Source: Ruminococcus sp. YE71 (lineage in GTDB: Bacteria; Bacillota; Clostridia; Oscillospirales; Ruminococcaceae). From it: a stretch of 64,000 bases of DNA. The stretch lies in assembly GCF_900119155.1 (NCBI RefSeq), contig NZ_FPIR01000019.1, forward strand, positions 1 through 64,000, written 5' to 3'. The position numbers were made by a program, and so were the translations under genes. The stretch's first letter is position 1. Every line of letters begins with the position of its first letter. Shown piece by piece: positions 1-9,188 of this stretch. A model generated the notes under the pieces. The model was not told the origin of the DNA and did no database searches. It saw only the letters and a list, made by a program, of their open reading frames with translations.

Positions 1-102
1 TGTTTATCAGTCTTCTTCTTCCTCTTCGGGAGCGTTCCAGTTGTGGTAAACGTTCTGGACGTCGTCGTTGTCCTCAAGGTTTTCGAGCAGCAGACCCATG
101 AA
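1..102. repeat. attL: displaced 3' end of yebC
   Basis: These 102 bases are identical to 15128-15229, including third codon positions of the yebC C-terminal codons on the minus strand. After base 102 the two copies diverge at once. This is the remnant of the target gene left at the far end of the element after integrase-mediated insertion. The perfect identity points to a recent event or to a core maintained by exchange. Confidence 0.92.
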
Positions 103-138
103 TTATAACAATATACTGTAACTATTGAAGATAAGCAT

Positions 139-181
139 ATACTGTGATAAGCCATTCCGCACTTACAGTTTATCACACTTC
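139..181. promoter_or_regulatory. candidate integrase arm-type sites, left end
   Basis: The right end of the element carries three copies of GTATATCAC-N-GTTC. At the left end, 168-181 (GTTTATCACACTTC) matches that 14-mer at 12 positions, and 139-152 matches its reverse complement at about 10. Tyrosine integrases of the lambda type bind such arm sites on both sides of the core. The left copies are degenerate, so this is a modest call. Confidence 0.4.
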
Positions 182-258
182 ATGTAATTTTGTCAATCTC
201 TGAGTTGGGATAACTGTCTTAAATTTCTGTGTACAGCTTGCTTACTGCGGTAACTTAT

Positions 259-3200
259 TCATCTTTTCCCTACAAGTCTGTTCATGTTGGTTTCTCTTAC
301 ATATCTGTCAAGATAACCCTTGAATGTCTCATAATTGTCTGTCTGAACAGTTCCCGTAATGTTCCATGAGTAATAATTATTCTCATCGCCCATTCGACTG
401 TTGTTTATTATCTCAGCGTTGTTTCTTGTGGTCTGTACAGCATTGTCAACTATATTCCTTATAGTCCTGTTAGTAAGCTGTGCTGTCCCTGTGCCGTGTA
501 TCATGTCATATAGTTTCTTAGCATCTTCTGCATTGAAAGTCACTTCTGATTTCTGCTTTGTTCCGTGAAGCATTGCAAGCCCTGTTTCGGTATTCACGCC
601 GCCCTCAGAATAACCCTTGATACTCCTGAAAGCTATGTCAAACAGCTTAGATATTACGTTACCGCTCATACCTCTGAGAATAGCTTCATTCAGCCTTTTT
701 ACCGCCTCTGCCTGTTCGTCAGTCGCTTTGGCAAACTCGCTTGAATAGTTCTTGTAAAAATCAAGATAGTTCTGCTGTGCCGACTTTAATTCGTTCTGTG
801 CCGTTATCTGCGAATCATAAGCATTTATTGTGTTTTGAACGTCTTTTATCTGTGGTTCTATCACGTTATGCAGGCGATATTGACAGCTTTCGTAATTGCC
901 CGTGAAGGTGTTCAGCACACCTATGTCCTTGTTTGCTATGTCCTCACGCCAGTTTGAACCGAGCAAAGCAGAGGTTGTCATTTCATCTTGTGCGTTCTTG
1001 TAGGAATCAATAGCTTCGTTCCATAACTCTTTGTACTTATTGTATTCTGCTATCTGCTCATCAATGGGACTTGTTTTTGAATCACGCTCTTTTTCAAGTT
1101 CTGCTATCCTGCTTTCATTTACAGACTTGTCATATTCTTTCTGAGCCTTTGCAAGCTGTTCTTTATTAGTCTGCACTTCCCAGCCGTGACCCGTGTAAAC
1201 TCGTTCTTTAGTGTTCTTTGCTTTTTCAAGTGCAATGGCTTTTTCTCTCAGATCATTCGCTCGTTCACGTTCTTCATTTTCAGTCCGTAATGCTTCTATC
1301 TGCTTGTTATAGGTTTCTTCAATCGCAGACTTTTCACGTTCAAGAGAACCTATCTCGCTGTCAATGGCACTCCTTATAGTATCGGCGGCTGTCTTGTAAT
1401 TGTTTGCCAGTTCTTCAAGCTGTGTTTTTTCTGCATTAAGCGAATCAAGATAGCTTTGCTGTGCCGATCTCTTACGCTTTATGCTTTCTGTCTCTAAATC
1501 TATAAGAGCGATACTTTTTTCAAGCTGTGATACCGCTTCTTTTGTGCCGTCAATGCCTGCTGCTGTGTCAAGCTCAGACAGTCTTTTAAGCGAATCTATC
1601 AGCTTTTCTATTGATGAAATTTGGGTTTTATCAGTGAGATTTTCTTTCAGCTTTTCAAGACTCGCTATCAGCTCTTTAGGCTGAGTTTTAGCAAGCTTTG
1701 ATATTTTTTGCTGTAACTTGTCTGTATCATCAATAAATGGTGCAAGTTCGGGAAAGTCCTTTATCAACGAAAGCATATCTTTATCAGAAATTGTACCATT
1801 AGAAATGCTGTCATAAGCCGTTCTGAGCTTGTCAACTGAACTTGTAATGCCGTCAATCTGCTTTGTGTAATCGCTTATATCAAAGCTGTCAGCTGTGTCT
1901 GCAAACTCGCTTAAAGACAATAGCGTGTCACGATATGCAATAAGCTGTTGTCTGTCCTCTGAGGTGCCAAGCCTGCTGAATTTATCTGCAAAATCTAAAA
2001 GCAGGCTTCCGTTCATGTCGTTCAGCAATTCAGATATAGCCGTGTCTAAGTCATCAGCTCTGTTTGCAAGCATAGGAAACGCTTCTATAAGCTTTGCAAA
2101 GTCTGTGTCCGTCAGCTCTCCCGACTTAAACTTGTCATAGGCAGTTTTGAGCTTGTCAACGTCCTCACGGTATTTTTTTATGGTATCTGAGAATTTATCA
2201 CCGTTTTTGTTTTCAATATCAAACAGCTCCGACAATTTAAGCTTAGGCAGACTTTCTAACTGTGCTTGAGCTTTCGCCCGTTCTTCTTCAATGGTGTGGC
2301 GAATAGTATCATCTGCCTTTACAGAATTGACCCACTGATTATAATAGTCACTGATACTGTCTATACCCGACAGGTAACTATCAACATAGGTTTCGATCCT
2401 GTCTGTCGATAATACTCCCTCGCTCATAGCGTTTGAAATGGTATCGTCTTTAGCAAGACTATCAATGATATTCTGTCTGTATTCCTTGTAACTTTCCAGA
2501 GAATCAACATCGGTTTGACCCTCAACAGCTATATTTACTGTGAGCGTTTCAAGTAAGTCATTCGCTGCCTGTTCCTGCTTGTCGAGAACATCTTGCAATT
2601 CCTTTTGTGCGTTTGAAAGCTCCCGATAAAGCTCACTTGTGCTTGTATCAAAATCAGTATCATTTTCAAGAGCCTGTAAAGCTGTTTCAATGCCGTTTAT
2701 CCTATCACGCAAGGTCGAATCATCAGCAAAATTGAATGACAAGAATTTATCAAAATCATGCCCTTGTATATTGACATTGGCATCTATCTCATTATCTTCA
2801 AAAGCCTTGTTGACAATTTCTGTTATCTGCTTTCTGATCTTGCCGTTATCTCCGTCAATGGTTATCTGATTAGAACCATAAGCCCAGTCTATATAACTGC
2901 TGCCTTTGTGATAAGTAGTGCTGTCAGCCTGAGAAGCGGCATCAAGATATGCTGTCCTCTGATCTCTTATCAGTTTATCACGTTCCTGCTGTTCAATTTC
3001 TTTCAGCTTTTTAAGTTCATCATCAAGCTGACCATTTACAAGGTCTAAATTATCGGCTTGCTGTCCAACTAACTTTGTTATCTCGCTTTGAATATCACGC
3101 ACTTCTGAACGTGTTTCAGGACTGTCAAATGTACTGCTTTCTGAAAGCTCCTTGTACTTTGCAATAAGTTCATCGAGCTTTGCAGATTCAGTCTTTATGC

Positions 3201-4944
3201 TTTCGGCGCTCTGCCGTGACTGTTCGGCTTGCTCTTTTGCTTTTCCAGCGGCTTTTTGCTGTGCATCTTTAAGTGCATTGAATGCCATAGCACACGCAGT
3301 TACAGCCGTTATAACAAGCCCTACGGGGTTAGCCGAAAGAGTAGCCCATAGACCCTTTACCGCACCTGATAAGCTGAATGTGCTTGCTGTGGCTGCGTTT
3401 TCAGCTGTACTTAAACCTAATGTCTGTAACTTTGCTCTCGCTTCTGCTTCGCTTAGTCCTGTATTTGTAAGAATCTGCATACGCTGGGCATCTGTCAAGC
3501 TTTCGGTTGACAATACTGCTTTGAGCTGTGCAGCTGATAAACCCTTTGTAACATTCAGCAGTTGTGCAAATTCATCTGTACTCATGTCTGACCTTGCTAA
3601 TTCAAGAGCATTGCCAAAGGCTGACATACCGTTTGCAGCCTTAGATACCACATTTACCAAAGCTGACAAACCGCTGACTGCGCCGCCTGCTGCGATACCC
3701 TCTAATGCTGATTTAGCAAGATTGGTTTTATCCAAAAATTCTGTTATTTCGGTTGTAAGCTCCAAAACATTCGCTATGCTTTCAGGGCTTATAATGTCAA
3801 GTGTCAGTCCCTCAAATGCAGCTTGCAGGCTATTTGACTTTGCTTCAACAGAATCAAGATAAGCATTAAACTTTTCAGCCGATGACCCTGCACTGTCTGC
3901 GGCTATCTTTGCATACTTGCTGACATTATCGTAATTCTCCATCAGAACTCTGAATGTTTCAGTCTGCCTTGTTCCTGCAAAAGCCTTTGACAATGCGTTC
4001 TGCTGAACCTGTGACAATGAATCCCATTTGTCAGCAAGATTTTCAAGCACTTCCGAATAGCTGTTGTATTCGTTTACCGTTGCTCTGAGGTCTATGCCCA
4101 CATTTTTTAAGGTCAGTTCAACGTCTGACAAAATCTCTGTTGTTCCGTCATCATCAATAAGCTGTAACTTACCGCCTTTAATGTCAGACATTCGGGTGAA
4201 AATGGTTTTAAACGCATTTCCGATACTGTTTGCAGACTGCTGTGTTATCTCTGTAACGGTCGTTATCATGGCTGCCAAGTCATCAAACGAGACACCAGCC
4301 ATTGAAGCTGTCGTTGCTACCTTTGACATTCCGTCAGCCAAGGCTCCGGCATTTACAGCGGCATTTGAATCAATTGCAGTAAGCTTATCAGTTATCTGTG
4401 AAATATCATCATCAAGAACATGATATGATTTGGATAATGCAGTCAAGTATTTTGCTGAATCCTCTGCCGACTTCTTAGATACCTTAGAAAACCGTATTGT
4501 CTCTTCATTTAATGCCTGTGCTTGTTCAAGTGACTTGCCTTGACGCAGCCATGTTTCAACGCCTGCTGCCATTTCTGATGTTGTCGCACCTAAATCCACA
4601 CCGTTTCCGCTGAGATTTTTCATCAGGTCAAGAGCATTTGTAAATGTATCGCCTGTTGCAATCCTGATATTCGTCAAGCTTTTATCAAGCTGTTCTGTTG
4701 TGTCTATCAGCTTTTTTACAACGTTCTCGATCTGCTTTACAGCTTCAACAGATACAGCCGCTGTCGTGCCTATTGCCTTTGATACATCATTGATATTGCT
4801 GACCGCCTGCTGAGTTCCTGTTGTCTGGATATTGACAGCCACATTGGGAGCTATTTTTGCAAGCGCTTCCTGAATCCTGCGTTTTGTCTCTGCTTCGTTT
4901 ATTTCACCTGTTATGTTTATAATAAAATCGTTTGTATCAGCCAT
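259..4944 (-). CDS. phage tail tape measure protein, TP901 type
   Basis: The 1561-residue product has the features of siphophage tape measure proteins: a conserved core at roughly residues 60-340 like the TP901 tape-measure family, hydrophobic stretches near 400-440 and 530-560, long charged coiled-coil segments near 560-660 and 1150-1330, and a Gly-rich C-terminus. Such proteins set tail length and line the tail tube. By the usual rule of about 0.15 nm per residue it would correspond to a tail of about 230 nm. The gene follows a gp10-like gene by 3 bp and is the last gene before attL. No tube, chaperone, distal tail, fibre or lysis gene follows, which is very unusual. The frame is open throughout with AT-rich codons typical of the element. 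The family assignment is solid; the role in a tail-less element is unknown. Confidence 0.9.
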   Translation of the reverse strand: MADTNDFIINITGEINEAETKRRIQEALAKIAPNVAVNIQTTGTQQAVSNINDVSKAIGTTAAVSVEAVKQIENVVKKLIDTTEQLDKSLTNIRIATGDTFTNALDLMKNLSGNGVDLGATTSEMAAGVETWLRQGKSLEQAQALNEETIRFSKVSKKSAEDSAKYLTALSKSYHVLDDDISQITDKLTAIDSNAAVNAGALADGMSKVATTASMAGVSFDDLAAMITTVTEITQQSANSIGNAFKTIFTRMSDIKGGKLQLIDDDGTTEILSDVELTLKNVGIDLRATVNEYNSYSEVLENLADKWDSLSQVQQNALSKAFAGTRQTETFRVLMENYDNVSKYAKIAADSAGSSAEKFNAYLDSVEAKSNSLQAAFEGLTLDIISPESIANVLELTTEITEFLDKTNLAKSALEGIAAGGAVSGLSALVNVVSKAANGMSAFGNALELARSDMSTDEFAQLLNVTKGLSAAQLKAVLSTESLTDAQRMQILTNTGLSEAEARAKLQTLGLSTAENAATASTFSLSGAVKGLWATLSANPVGLVITAVTACAMAFNALKDAQQKAAGKAKEQAEQSRQSAESIKTESAKLDELIAKYKELSESSTFDSPETRSEVRDIQSEITKLVGQQADNLDLVNGQLDDELKKLKEIEQQERDKLIRDQRTAYLDAASQADSTTYHKGSSYIDWAYGSNQITIDGDNGKIRKQITEIVNKAFEDNEIDANVNIQGHDFDKFLSFNFADDSTLRDRINGIETALQALENDTDFDTSTSELYRELSNAQKELQDVLDKQEQAANDLLETLTVNIAVEGQTDVDSLESYKEYRQNIIDSLAKDDTISNAMSEGVLSTDRIETYVDSYLSGIDSISDYYNQWVNSVKADDTIRHTIEEERAKAQAQLESLPKLKLSELFDIENKNGDKFSDTIKKYREDVDKLKTAYDKFKSGELTDTDFAKLIEAFPMLANRADDLDTAISELLNDMNGSLLLDFADKFSRLGTSEDRQQLIAYRDTLLSLSEFADTADSFDISDYTKQIDGITSSVDKLRTAYDSISNGTISDKDMLSLIKDFPELAPFIDDTDKLQQKISKLAKTQPKELIASLEKLKENLTDKTQISSIEKLIDSLKRLSELDTAAGIDGTKEAVSQLEKSIALIDLETESIKRKRSAQQSYLDSLNAEKTQLEELANNYKTAADTIRSAIDSEIGSLEREKSAIEETYNKQIEALRTENEERERANDLREKAIALEKAKNTKERVYTGHGWEVQTNKEQLAKAQKEYDKSVNESRIAELEKERDSKTSPIDEQIAEYNKYKELWNEAIDSYKNAQDEMTTSALLGSNWREDIANKDIGVLNTFTGNYESCQYRLHNVIEPQIKDVQNTINAYDSQITAQNELKSAQQNYLDFYKNYSSEFAKATDEQAEAVKRLNEAILRGMSGNVISKLFDIAFRSIKGYSEGGVNTETGLAMLHGTKQKSEVTFNAEDAKKLYDMIHGTGTAQLTNRTIRNIVDNAVQTTRNNAEIINNSRMGDENNYYSWNITGTVQTDNYETFKGYLDRYVRETNMNRLVGKR

Positions 4945-4947
4945 TAT

Positions 4948-5409
4948 TTAATGTCCCCTTTCGTATGGTATACCTTTGTTCTTCAAATAGTTTTCAAAAG
5001 CATCGAACACAAGTTCTTTGTCTCTGATCTCGTTTTCGGCATCGCTCCAAAGTCTTACATGACGTTCACCTTCTTCAAAATGATTGTAGACAGAACCGTG
5101 TAAGCCATTGTCAGCCGCTGTCAAGATACCCTGTTCATCCGTTGAATAGTGCAGCAGGCTTTCATCAAGATAAACCGATACTGACATTTTATTACTTTGC
5201 TTTATAACTTCCGTTCTCGTAATAGAATTTAACAGTTGATAGGTTCGCTGATACCACAAAGGTGAATAGTCTGAATACCATTGATTTATAAAATCTTCTA
5301 TTAGGTCTTTAGTAAGATTGGCTGTGTGGTTTAAGGCTTGTTCGGTATCTGACTTGATAGCGGTTATTAGATCTTTTAAATTGTTGAATGTTCTTGCTAT
5401 ATGAATCAC
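4948..5409 (-). CDS. small phage structural protein, HK97 gp10-like (tentative)
   Basis: The 153-residue product has a helical N-terminus followed by a segment around residues 43-66 (YSDYSPLWYQRT, then LLNSI) that resembles the pattern seen in gp10-like tail-completion or head-tail joining proteins of Firmicute phages. It starts at an ATG after an AAGGTGA ribosome binding site and ends 3 bp before the tape measure start, so the two are co-transcribed. Upstream lies a large inverted repeat rather than the capsid or neck genes expected in a prophage. The assignment rests on this short motif and the neighbour; a tape-measure accessory or chaperone is an alternative. Confidence 0.45.
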   Translation of the reverse strand: MIHIARTFNNLKDLITAIKSDTEQALNHTANLTKDLIEDFINQWYSDYSPLWYQRTYQLLNSITRTEVIKQSNKMSVSVYLDESLLHYSTDEQGILTAADNGLHGSVYNHFEEGERHVRLWSDAENEIRDKELVFDAFENYLKNKGIPYERGH

Positions 5410-5455
5410 CTTCTTTCTTTACGTTAAAAATATAAAAGATAAATCTTCGGACTGT

Positions 5456-5635
5456 GAGCGTAGCGAAACAGGACGAATAGCGGGGTTGTTAGGGGGCGGC
5501 GACTAAGCCCCCTAACTATCAAATTAGATTTATTTTATTCTTTTGATTCTTTATTCTATCGTTGTAGACAAGTTAGGGGGGCTAATCGCCGCCCCCCTAA
5601 CAACCCCCTGCTTTCCAAACTGTTTCGCTACGCTC
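5456..5635. repeat. large nested inverted repeat
   Basis: The arms 5456-5516 and 5572-5635 are imperfect reverse complements over about 60 bases, sharing AGCGTAGCGAAACAG at the outer ends and GGGGTTGTTAGGGGG inside, around a 55-bp AT-rich centre. Each arm also contains its own palindrome (TTAGGGGGC with GCCCCCTAA). It fills the gap between the helicase gene and the tail genes. It could be a bidirectional terminator, a recombination or nicking site, or an origin. The sequence shows only the structure. Confidence 0.8.
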
Positions 5636-5713
5636 AACCAGTTTGGGATGAACGGATTTTTAGGAATGGATTTTCTGAATATCAATATCCATATTTTTAC
5701 TATTTAATAAAAA

Positions 5714-5768
5714 AGGGGGGGGTACATTTTTCTATAATATAGTATTTATATAAGAAATGTACCCCCCT
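5714..5768 (-). terminator. terminator after the helicase-like gene
   Basis: Perfect 13-bp arms (GGGGGGTACATTT and its complement) enclose an AT-rich loop. On the minus strand the hairpin is followed by a run of C and then six T residues. It lies about 10 bp past the stop codon of the helicase-like gene, so it should end that operon and insulate the tail genes. Confidence 0.7.
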
Positions 5769-5777
5769 ACTCTAAAA

Positions 5778-7751
5778 TCATTTCATAAATCTGCCAACAT
5801 CTATATTTATTGATTTCAATAACTCTGATAGTTTCTTGTTATGTTTCTTAGCTGATTTGAATTGATCTTTACTTATTTGACAATTGTCCAAAATATCTTT
5901 AACTCTAAATTCTGTTCCTTCGGATAAACTGTCAATATATTCCATTATCTTTCCTGCTGTACTATCTGGATTTTGTTTTCTGGGTTTCTTGTATCTATCT
6001 TTAAATTCGTCCAGTATTGCAGAGTTTACAGTTTCAATATCAGCATTCCATTTTCTGCTAAAGTGTCCTCCGACAGTACTAATATACTTCTGGTTACAAT
6101 ACAGATACAATGTAACAGGTGTTTGACTGTTAAAGTCTCTTAAACTGCATCTGAATAAATTTTGTTCAAGGTCTGCTATGGCTCGATTCATACATATCTT
6201 ATGAATCCTGCCATCTTCAAATATACCTTTGCTGATTTTTAGCAGCTCTGCTATTTTCTTTCTGCTCTCTTCTTCATCAAGTTTAAGCAATTCGTTATAG
6301 CCTTCTGTATCTATGAAAAAGTAATTCATGAGATAGTCGAAACCCGATTGTCTGTTTAAACCAAATTGAGCAACATTATCAAAATTGTACCATTCATTGC
6401 TCCCTCTCACATTTCCGAAATGAGCAACAGCAGTATTACCCTTTTGAAAGTATTCTTCACATTGCTGATAGCATACAATGAGCGTATCATTTTTTGCTCT
6501 GGAATGTAGATCATCAGCCAAAGCACTTAAATATTCAGTATTCTTTTTGCGCTCTTTTAAATCGCTTGCCTTATCATTAGTAATCATGCGATTAACATTT
6601 GTATCTACATTCACGATTTTAAGGGGCTTTAATGGTTCAAATGCAAGATTGTCCATCATGACAAAATCTTTATGCAAATATATAGGCTCAATGCCTGCTG
6701 TTGCATCAAGAATAATCGTCTTTATATCTTGCATAAGACTTGACATATTGTTTTTCAGATAGTACATGGATAGCTCATAGCTTCCACTGTCAATGGAATT
6801 TTTAGATGACTTTGTAGCCTTGACAATGACACCTTTTCGGACTATCTTTTTGAGATAGTGAAGTATCTCATAGCTCTTTGAGTTCAATTGACGGTTGTTG
6901 TTTATGGTTTTCTTGTGTTTGTCAATTACGTCAAAGAACAGTTTATCATTTCTTGTCAATCTCCTGAGATTAAAATGCTTAACGAAAAAATCTTGTGCAG
7001 CATCATCTGCAAGCGTATTTTCCGAATGGTTGTCCACTCTCAGGAAGTCATCTATGATTGCTTTGCGTAGATTCTCGTAACTGTCTATGACAAAATTTCT
7101 GTCAGCTTCGCTTGTTGGTACACCTTCGCTTATGGCGGTTGAAACATCGTTTATCTCTTTTCTTCCAATCGGAATATATTCATACGCTATCGGTTTTTCA
7201 TCAATTAGCAGGAATTTCCTTTTGCATAGTTTATCATCACATTTAAATGTCAAAAGGTCTTTCAGGTCATATTCGCTAAGGTCTTTTAGTCTTTGTGAAC
7301 TCATGAAAACGAATTGCTTATATTTAGCTTTTATCAATTGTTCTCTTGCTGAAAGTTCCCTGCTCTCAGAAGATACATAGATGCTCCTTGAACTATAACT
7401 GTTTCTCCCATCACCCCAAGAATCATTAACTATTTCACCGCCCGATAAAATTTTTAACCTTTCAAGTGAATCTGTAACAATAATTACTCCGATCTCTTTC
7501 ATCTCCAAGTACGCTAATGATTCACAAAAGGCTTGAACGCACTGACTTTTTCCACAACCACATCGGCAAGGAATGACAATAGGTTTATTTCTTGTGTGGT
7601 TTTCAAAGTGCTTACACTTTGGGTTATCGTCAAGCAGGGTATCAATAAAATATTCTGCATACTGTCTCTGCTGTTCGTGAATGTCTGGAATATAATCTTC
7701 GATTTTTTCAAAAAACTCTTTCTTTAAGCAGGCTTTCTGAAAATCGTTCAT
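5778..7751 (-). CDS. helicase-like P-loop ATPase, putative replication protein
   Basis: The 657-residue product has a Walker A at residues 61-69 (PCRCGCGKS), a motif Ia-like VTDSLERL at about 92-99, a Walker B with DE at 184-185, a DATAG motif at about 349-353 in the place of the SAT motif III, and GNVRGSNEW at 446-454 followed by GLNRQ at 464-468, which resemble motifs V and VI. This order fits a superfamily 2 helicase. The last 55 residues look like a winged helix. The cysteine-rich P-loop is uncommon. It is the third gene of an operon with the HNH and DUF5659-like genes and has its own strong terminator. In a small element with no other replication gene, an initiator or replicative helicase role is the best guess. 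A nucleic-acid defence ATPase is an alternative. Confidence 0.6.
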   Translation of the reverse strand: MNDFQKACLKKEFFEKIEDYIPDIHEQQRQYAEYFIDTLLDDNPKCKHFENHTRNKPIVIPCRCGCGKSQCVQAFCESLAYLEMKEIGVIIVTDSLERLKILSGGEIVNDSWGDGRNSYSSRSIYVSSESRELSAREQLIKAKYKQFVFMSSQRLKDLSEYDLKDLLTFKCDDKLCKRKFLLIDEKPIAYEYIPIGRKEINDVSTAISEGVPTSEADRNFVIDSYENLRKAIIDDFLRVDNHSENTLADDAAQDFFVKHFNLRRLTRNDKLFFDVIDKHKKTINNNRQLNSKSYEILHYLKKIVRKGVIVKATKSSKNSIDSGSYELSMYYLKNNMSSLMQDIKTIILDATAGIEPIYLHKDFVMMDNLAFEPLKPLKIVNVDTNVNRMITNDKASDLKERKKNTEYLSALADDLHSRAKNDTLIVCYQQCEEYFQKGNTAVAHFGNVRGSNEWYNFDNVAQFGLNRQSGFDYLMNYFFIDTEGYNELLKLDEEESRKKIAELLKISKGIFEDGRIHKICMNRAIADLEQNLFRCSLRDFNSQTPVTLYLYCNQKYISTVGGHFSRKWNADIETVNSAILDEFKDRYKKPRKQNPDSTAGKIMEYIDSLSEGTEFRVKDILDNCQISKDQFKSAKKHNKKLSELLKSINIDVGRFMK

Positions 7752-7781
7752 TATTTGGTGCTGATTATTAGCTTCTATAAC

Positions 7782-8024
7782 TTATCTCCCCTTCCTGTTA
7801 TTCGTCTTAGGTTTTGAATACTTGCTTGCATAATCATCAATAGCGTGTTCAAGCTCTGGACACTCATTAAACAGGAATACAATATATCCCTGCTTTACCA
7901 TGCTGGGCTGAACATCTATTAAATCAAATCCGTTATTGATAAGGTAAACAGCAAGTCTTTTTGATACTATCGCTTTTATTTCAGTTGTTGTATTATTCAA
8001 AAAATCATCCTCCGTTTTTGTCAA
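7782..8024 (-). CDS. small DUF5659-like protein
   Basis: This 80-residue protein has the pattern RLAVYLINNGFDL, a beta strand with VFLF, and a final helix with an acidic ELEHAIDDY. That order resembles the small DUF5659 proteins carried by Firmicute phages and conjugative elements, whose function is unknown. It overlaps the end of the HNH gene by 20 bp and lies 30 bp before the helicase-like gene, so the three are translated from one message. The basic C-terminal tail suggests nucleic acid contact. The family call comes from memory of the pattern only. Confidence 0.5.
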   Translation of the reverse strand: MTKTEDDFLNNTTTEIKAIVSKRLAVYLINNGFDLIDVQPSMVKQGYIVFLFNECPELEHAIDDYASKYSKPKTNNRKGR

Positions 8025-8682
8025 GGTAAATATTTACTTTTTCGTATGTGTCAAGGTCAATCCTGCTTTTCAATGCTTGATGTATAATGCTATGATCTCT
8101 ATCAGATAGAATGATAAGGTTGCAGGCTCTGTTATCTGTTGTATCACGATTGATATGGTGTACATGAAAATTATCCCATTCAAAGTCTAATACCGATCTG
8201 TCATACTTACATAAATCAAGAATCTTATCCGCTATAATTAAATGAGAATACCGCCTATCAAAACCATCATCAAATAAAGCAGCAACGATATTTGACCATG
8301 CTACTGTGTGTTGCTTTCCATTCTTGCAAAGGTCAACGCTTTTGTATGATGTATTTTGACTTCTATCATGAATCGAAAGAAATTCATTGGTCTTAGTGCT
8401 ATAAATCCTATCTTCTGTAGAAACAAAATACCCATCATAAAGCCTGAATTTTTCAGTGTCGCTCTTAGGCTGAAATTTGACTTTTTTGTGCTGCTTCTCC
8501 TGACTTATCGGCTGATAGTCAAGTTTCGGAAAACGTTCCCATATATTATTGTTCTTCTTGTAAGCTATAAGATTTCCTTTGTCACCAATAGCCCACGTTA
8601 TTTCGTTGTAGCAATACTTTTGCGCAGTTTCAATTACTTCATTGTTTTTAGCTTTCAGCAGATCGTATTTAGCAGTTCGCAT
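8005..8682 (-). CDS. HNH endonuclease-like protein with NUMOD4-like N-part
   Basis: The 225-residue product has an HNH motif at its C-terminal end: VHHIN at residues 174-178, N184 and N188, then DH at 196-197 and H201. Residues 80-137 (GYFVSTEDRIYS, then a KNGK turn and NIVAALF) resemble the NUMOD4 module that precedes HNH in phage homing-type nucleases. It starts at an ATG after AAAGGTGAT and is the first gene of the HNH, DUF5659-like and helicase operon. In phages such proteins are homing endonucleases or packaging cofactors; no terminase is present here, so homing or an element-specific nicking role is more likely. Confidence 0.7.
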   Translation of the reverse strand: MRTAKYDLLKAKNNEVIETAQKYCYNEITWAIGDKGNLIAYKKNNNIWERFPKLDYQPISQEKQHKKVKFQPKSDTEKFRLYDGYFVSTEDRIYSTKTNEFLSIHDRSQNTSYKSVDLCKNGKQHTVAWSNIVAALFDDGFDRRYSHLIIADKILDLCKYDRSVLDFEWDNFHVHHINRDTTDNRACNLIILSDRDHSIIHQALKSRIDLDTYEKVNIYLDKNGG

Positions 8683-8709
8683 TTAATAATCACCTTTCCG
8701 TTTCTTTAT

Positions 8710-9182
8710 AAAATGATAAAAGTGTGTTTCTGCCAAAAAACACACTTGATAACTTAATATCTTAGCTTCATGATTTGGCAGTATCGTTATTCTTCTCACT
8801 TACATTTATATCTATCATCACCTACCTATATAATAGTACAACTCAGCCTTACACTCCGACTTCCGAGAATCACCCTGAGTTAAATTTATCGGTGTTCGGT
8901 AAGTCAAAGTGTTTTAGCTGAATTTCTTTTCAGGCTCTGCCCGTCAGACAAGGTGACGTTGATCGCTAAACCCTTTTTTTACAAACATGGGTAAGGCTGT
9001 GGAATACCATTAGCAATAACATCACCCTGTCTCGCAGGCAGAAATTTTATGTTTGTTTCTAATTTTCAGATTTTATTCACAAATTGTTTGCTGATTCTTA
9101 ATTGATTTTGTAGTTCACATATGGTATACTAAGTATAGTAAATGATATAATGGGGTATTATGTTAAAATATATTTATCCCCA
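8710..9182 (-). ncRNA. candidate structured non-coding RNA, about 470 nt
   Basis: A consensus promoter on the minus strand (9189-9217) predicts a start near 9182. The transcript contains no reading frame of note and reaches a hairpin at 8720-8747 just before the HNH gene. Between them are several stems: 8937-8969 pairs with 9010-9041 over about 26 base pairs, and 8840-8846 pairs with 8875-8881 around an inner stem. In the long stem, three positions that are C-A mismatches on the plus strand become G-U pairs on the minus strand, which supports minus-strand transcription. It could be an independent RNA or a very long 5' leader of the HNH operon. I do not recognise the family. Confidence 0.55.
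8720..8747 (-). terminator. terminator or attenuator before the HNH gene
   Basis: Perfect 10-bp arms AAGTGTGTTT and AAACACACTT enclose an 8-base loop. On the minus strand the stem is followed by a U-rich but interrupted tract. It lies 38 bp before the HNH start codon and would end the RNA that begins near 9182, or act as an attenuator with read-through into the HNH operon. Confidence 0.55.
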
Positions 9183-9188
9183 CATTAT

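Noticed and set aside
8710-9182. A HEARO-type RNA or a group I or II intron next to the HNH gene
   Set aside because: The HNH protein is too short for an IscB-type nuclease, and I see neither group I core segments nor a group II domain V. A distinct structured RNA fits better.
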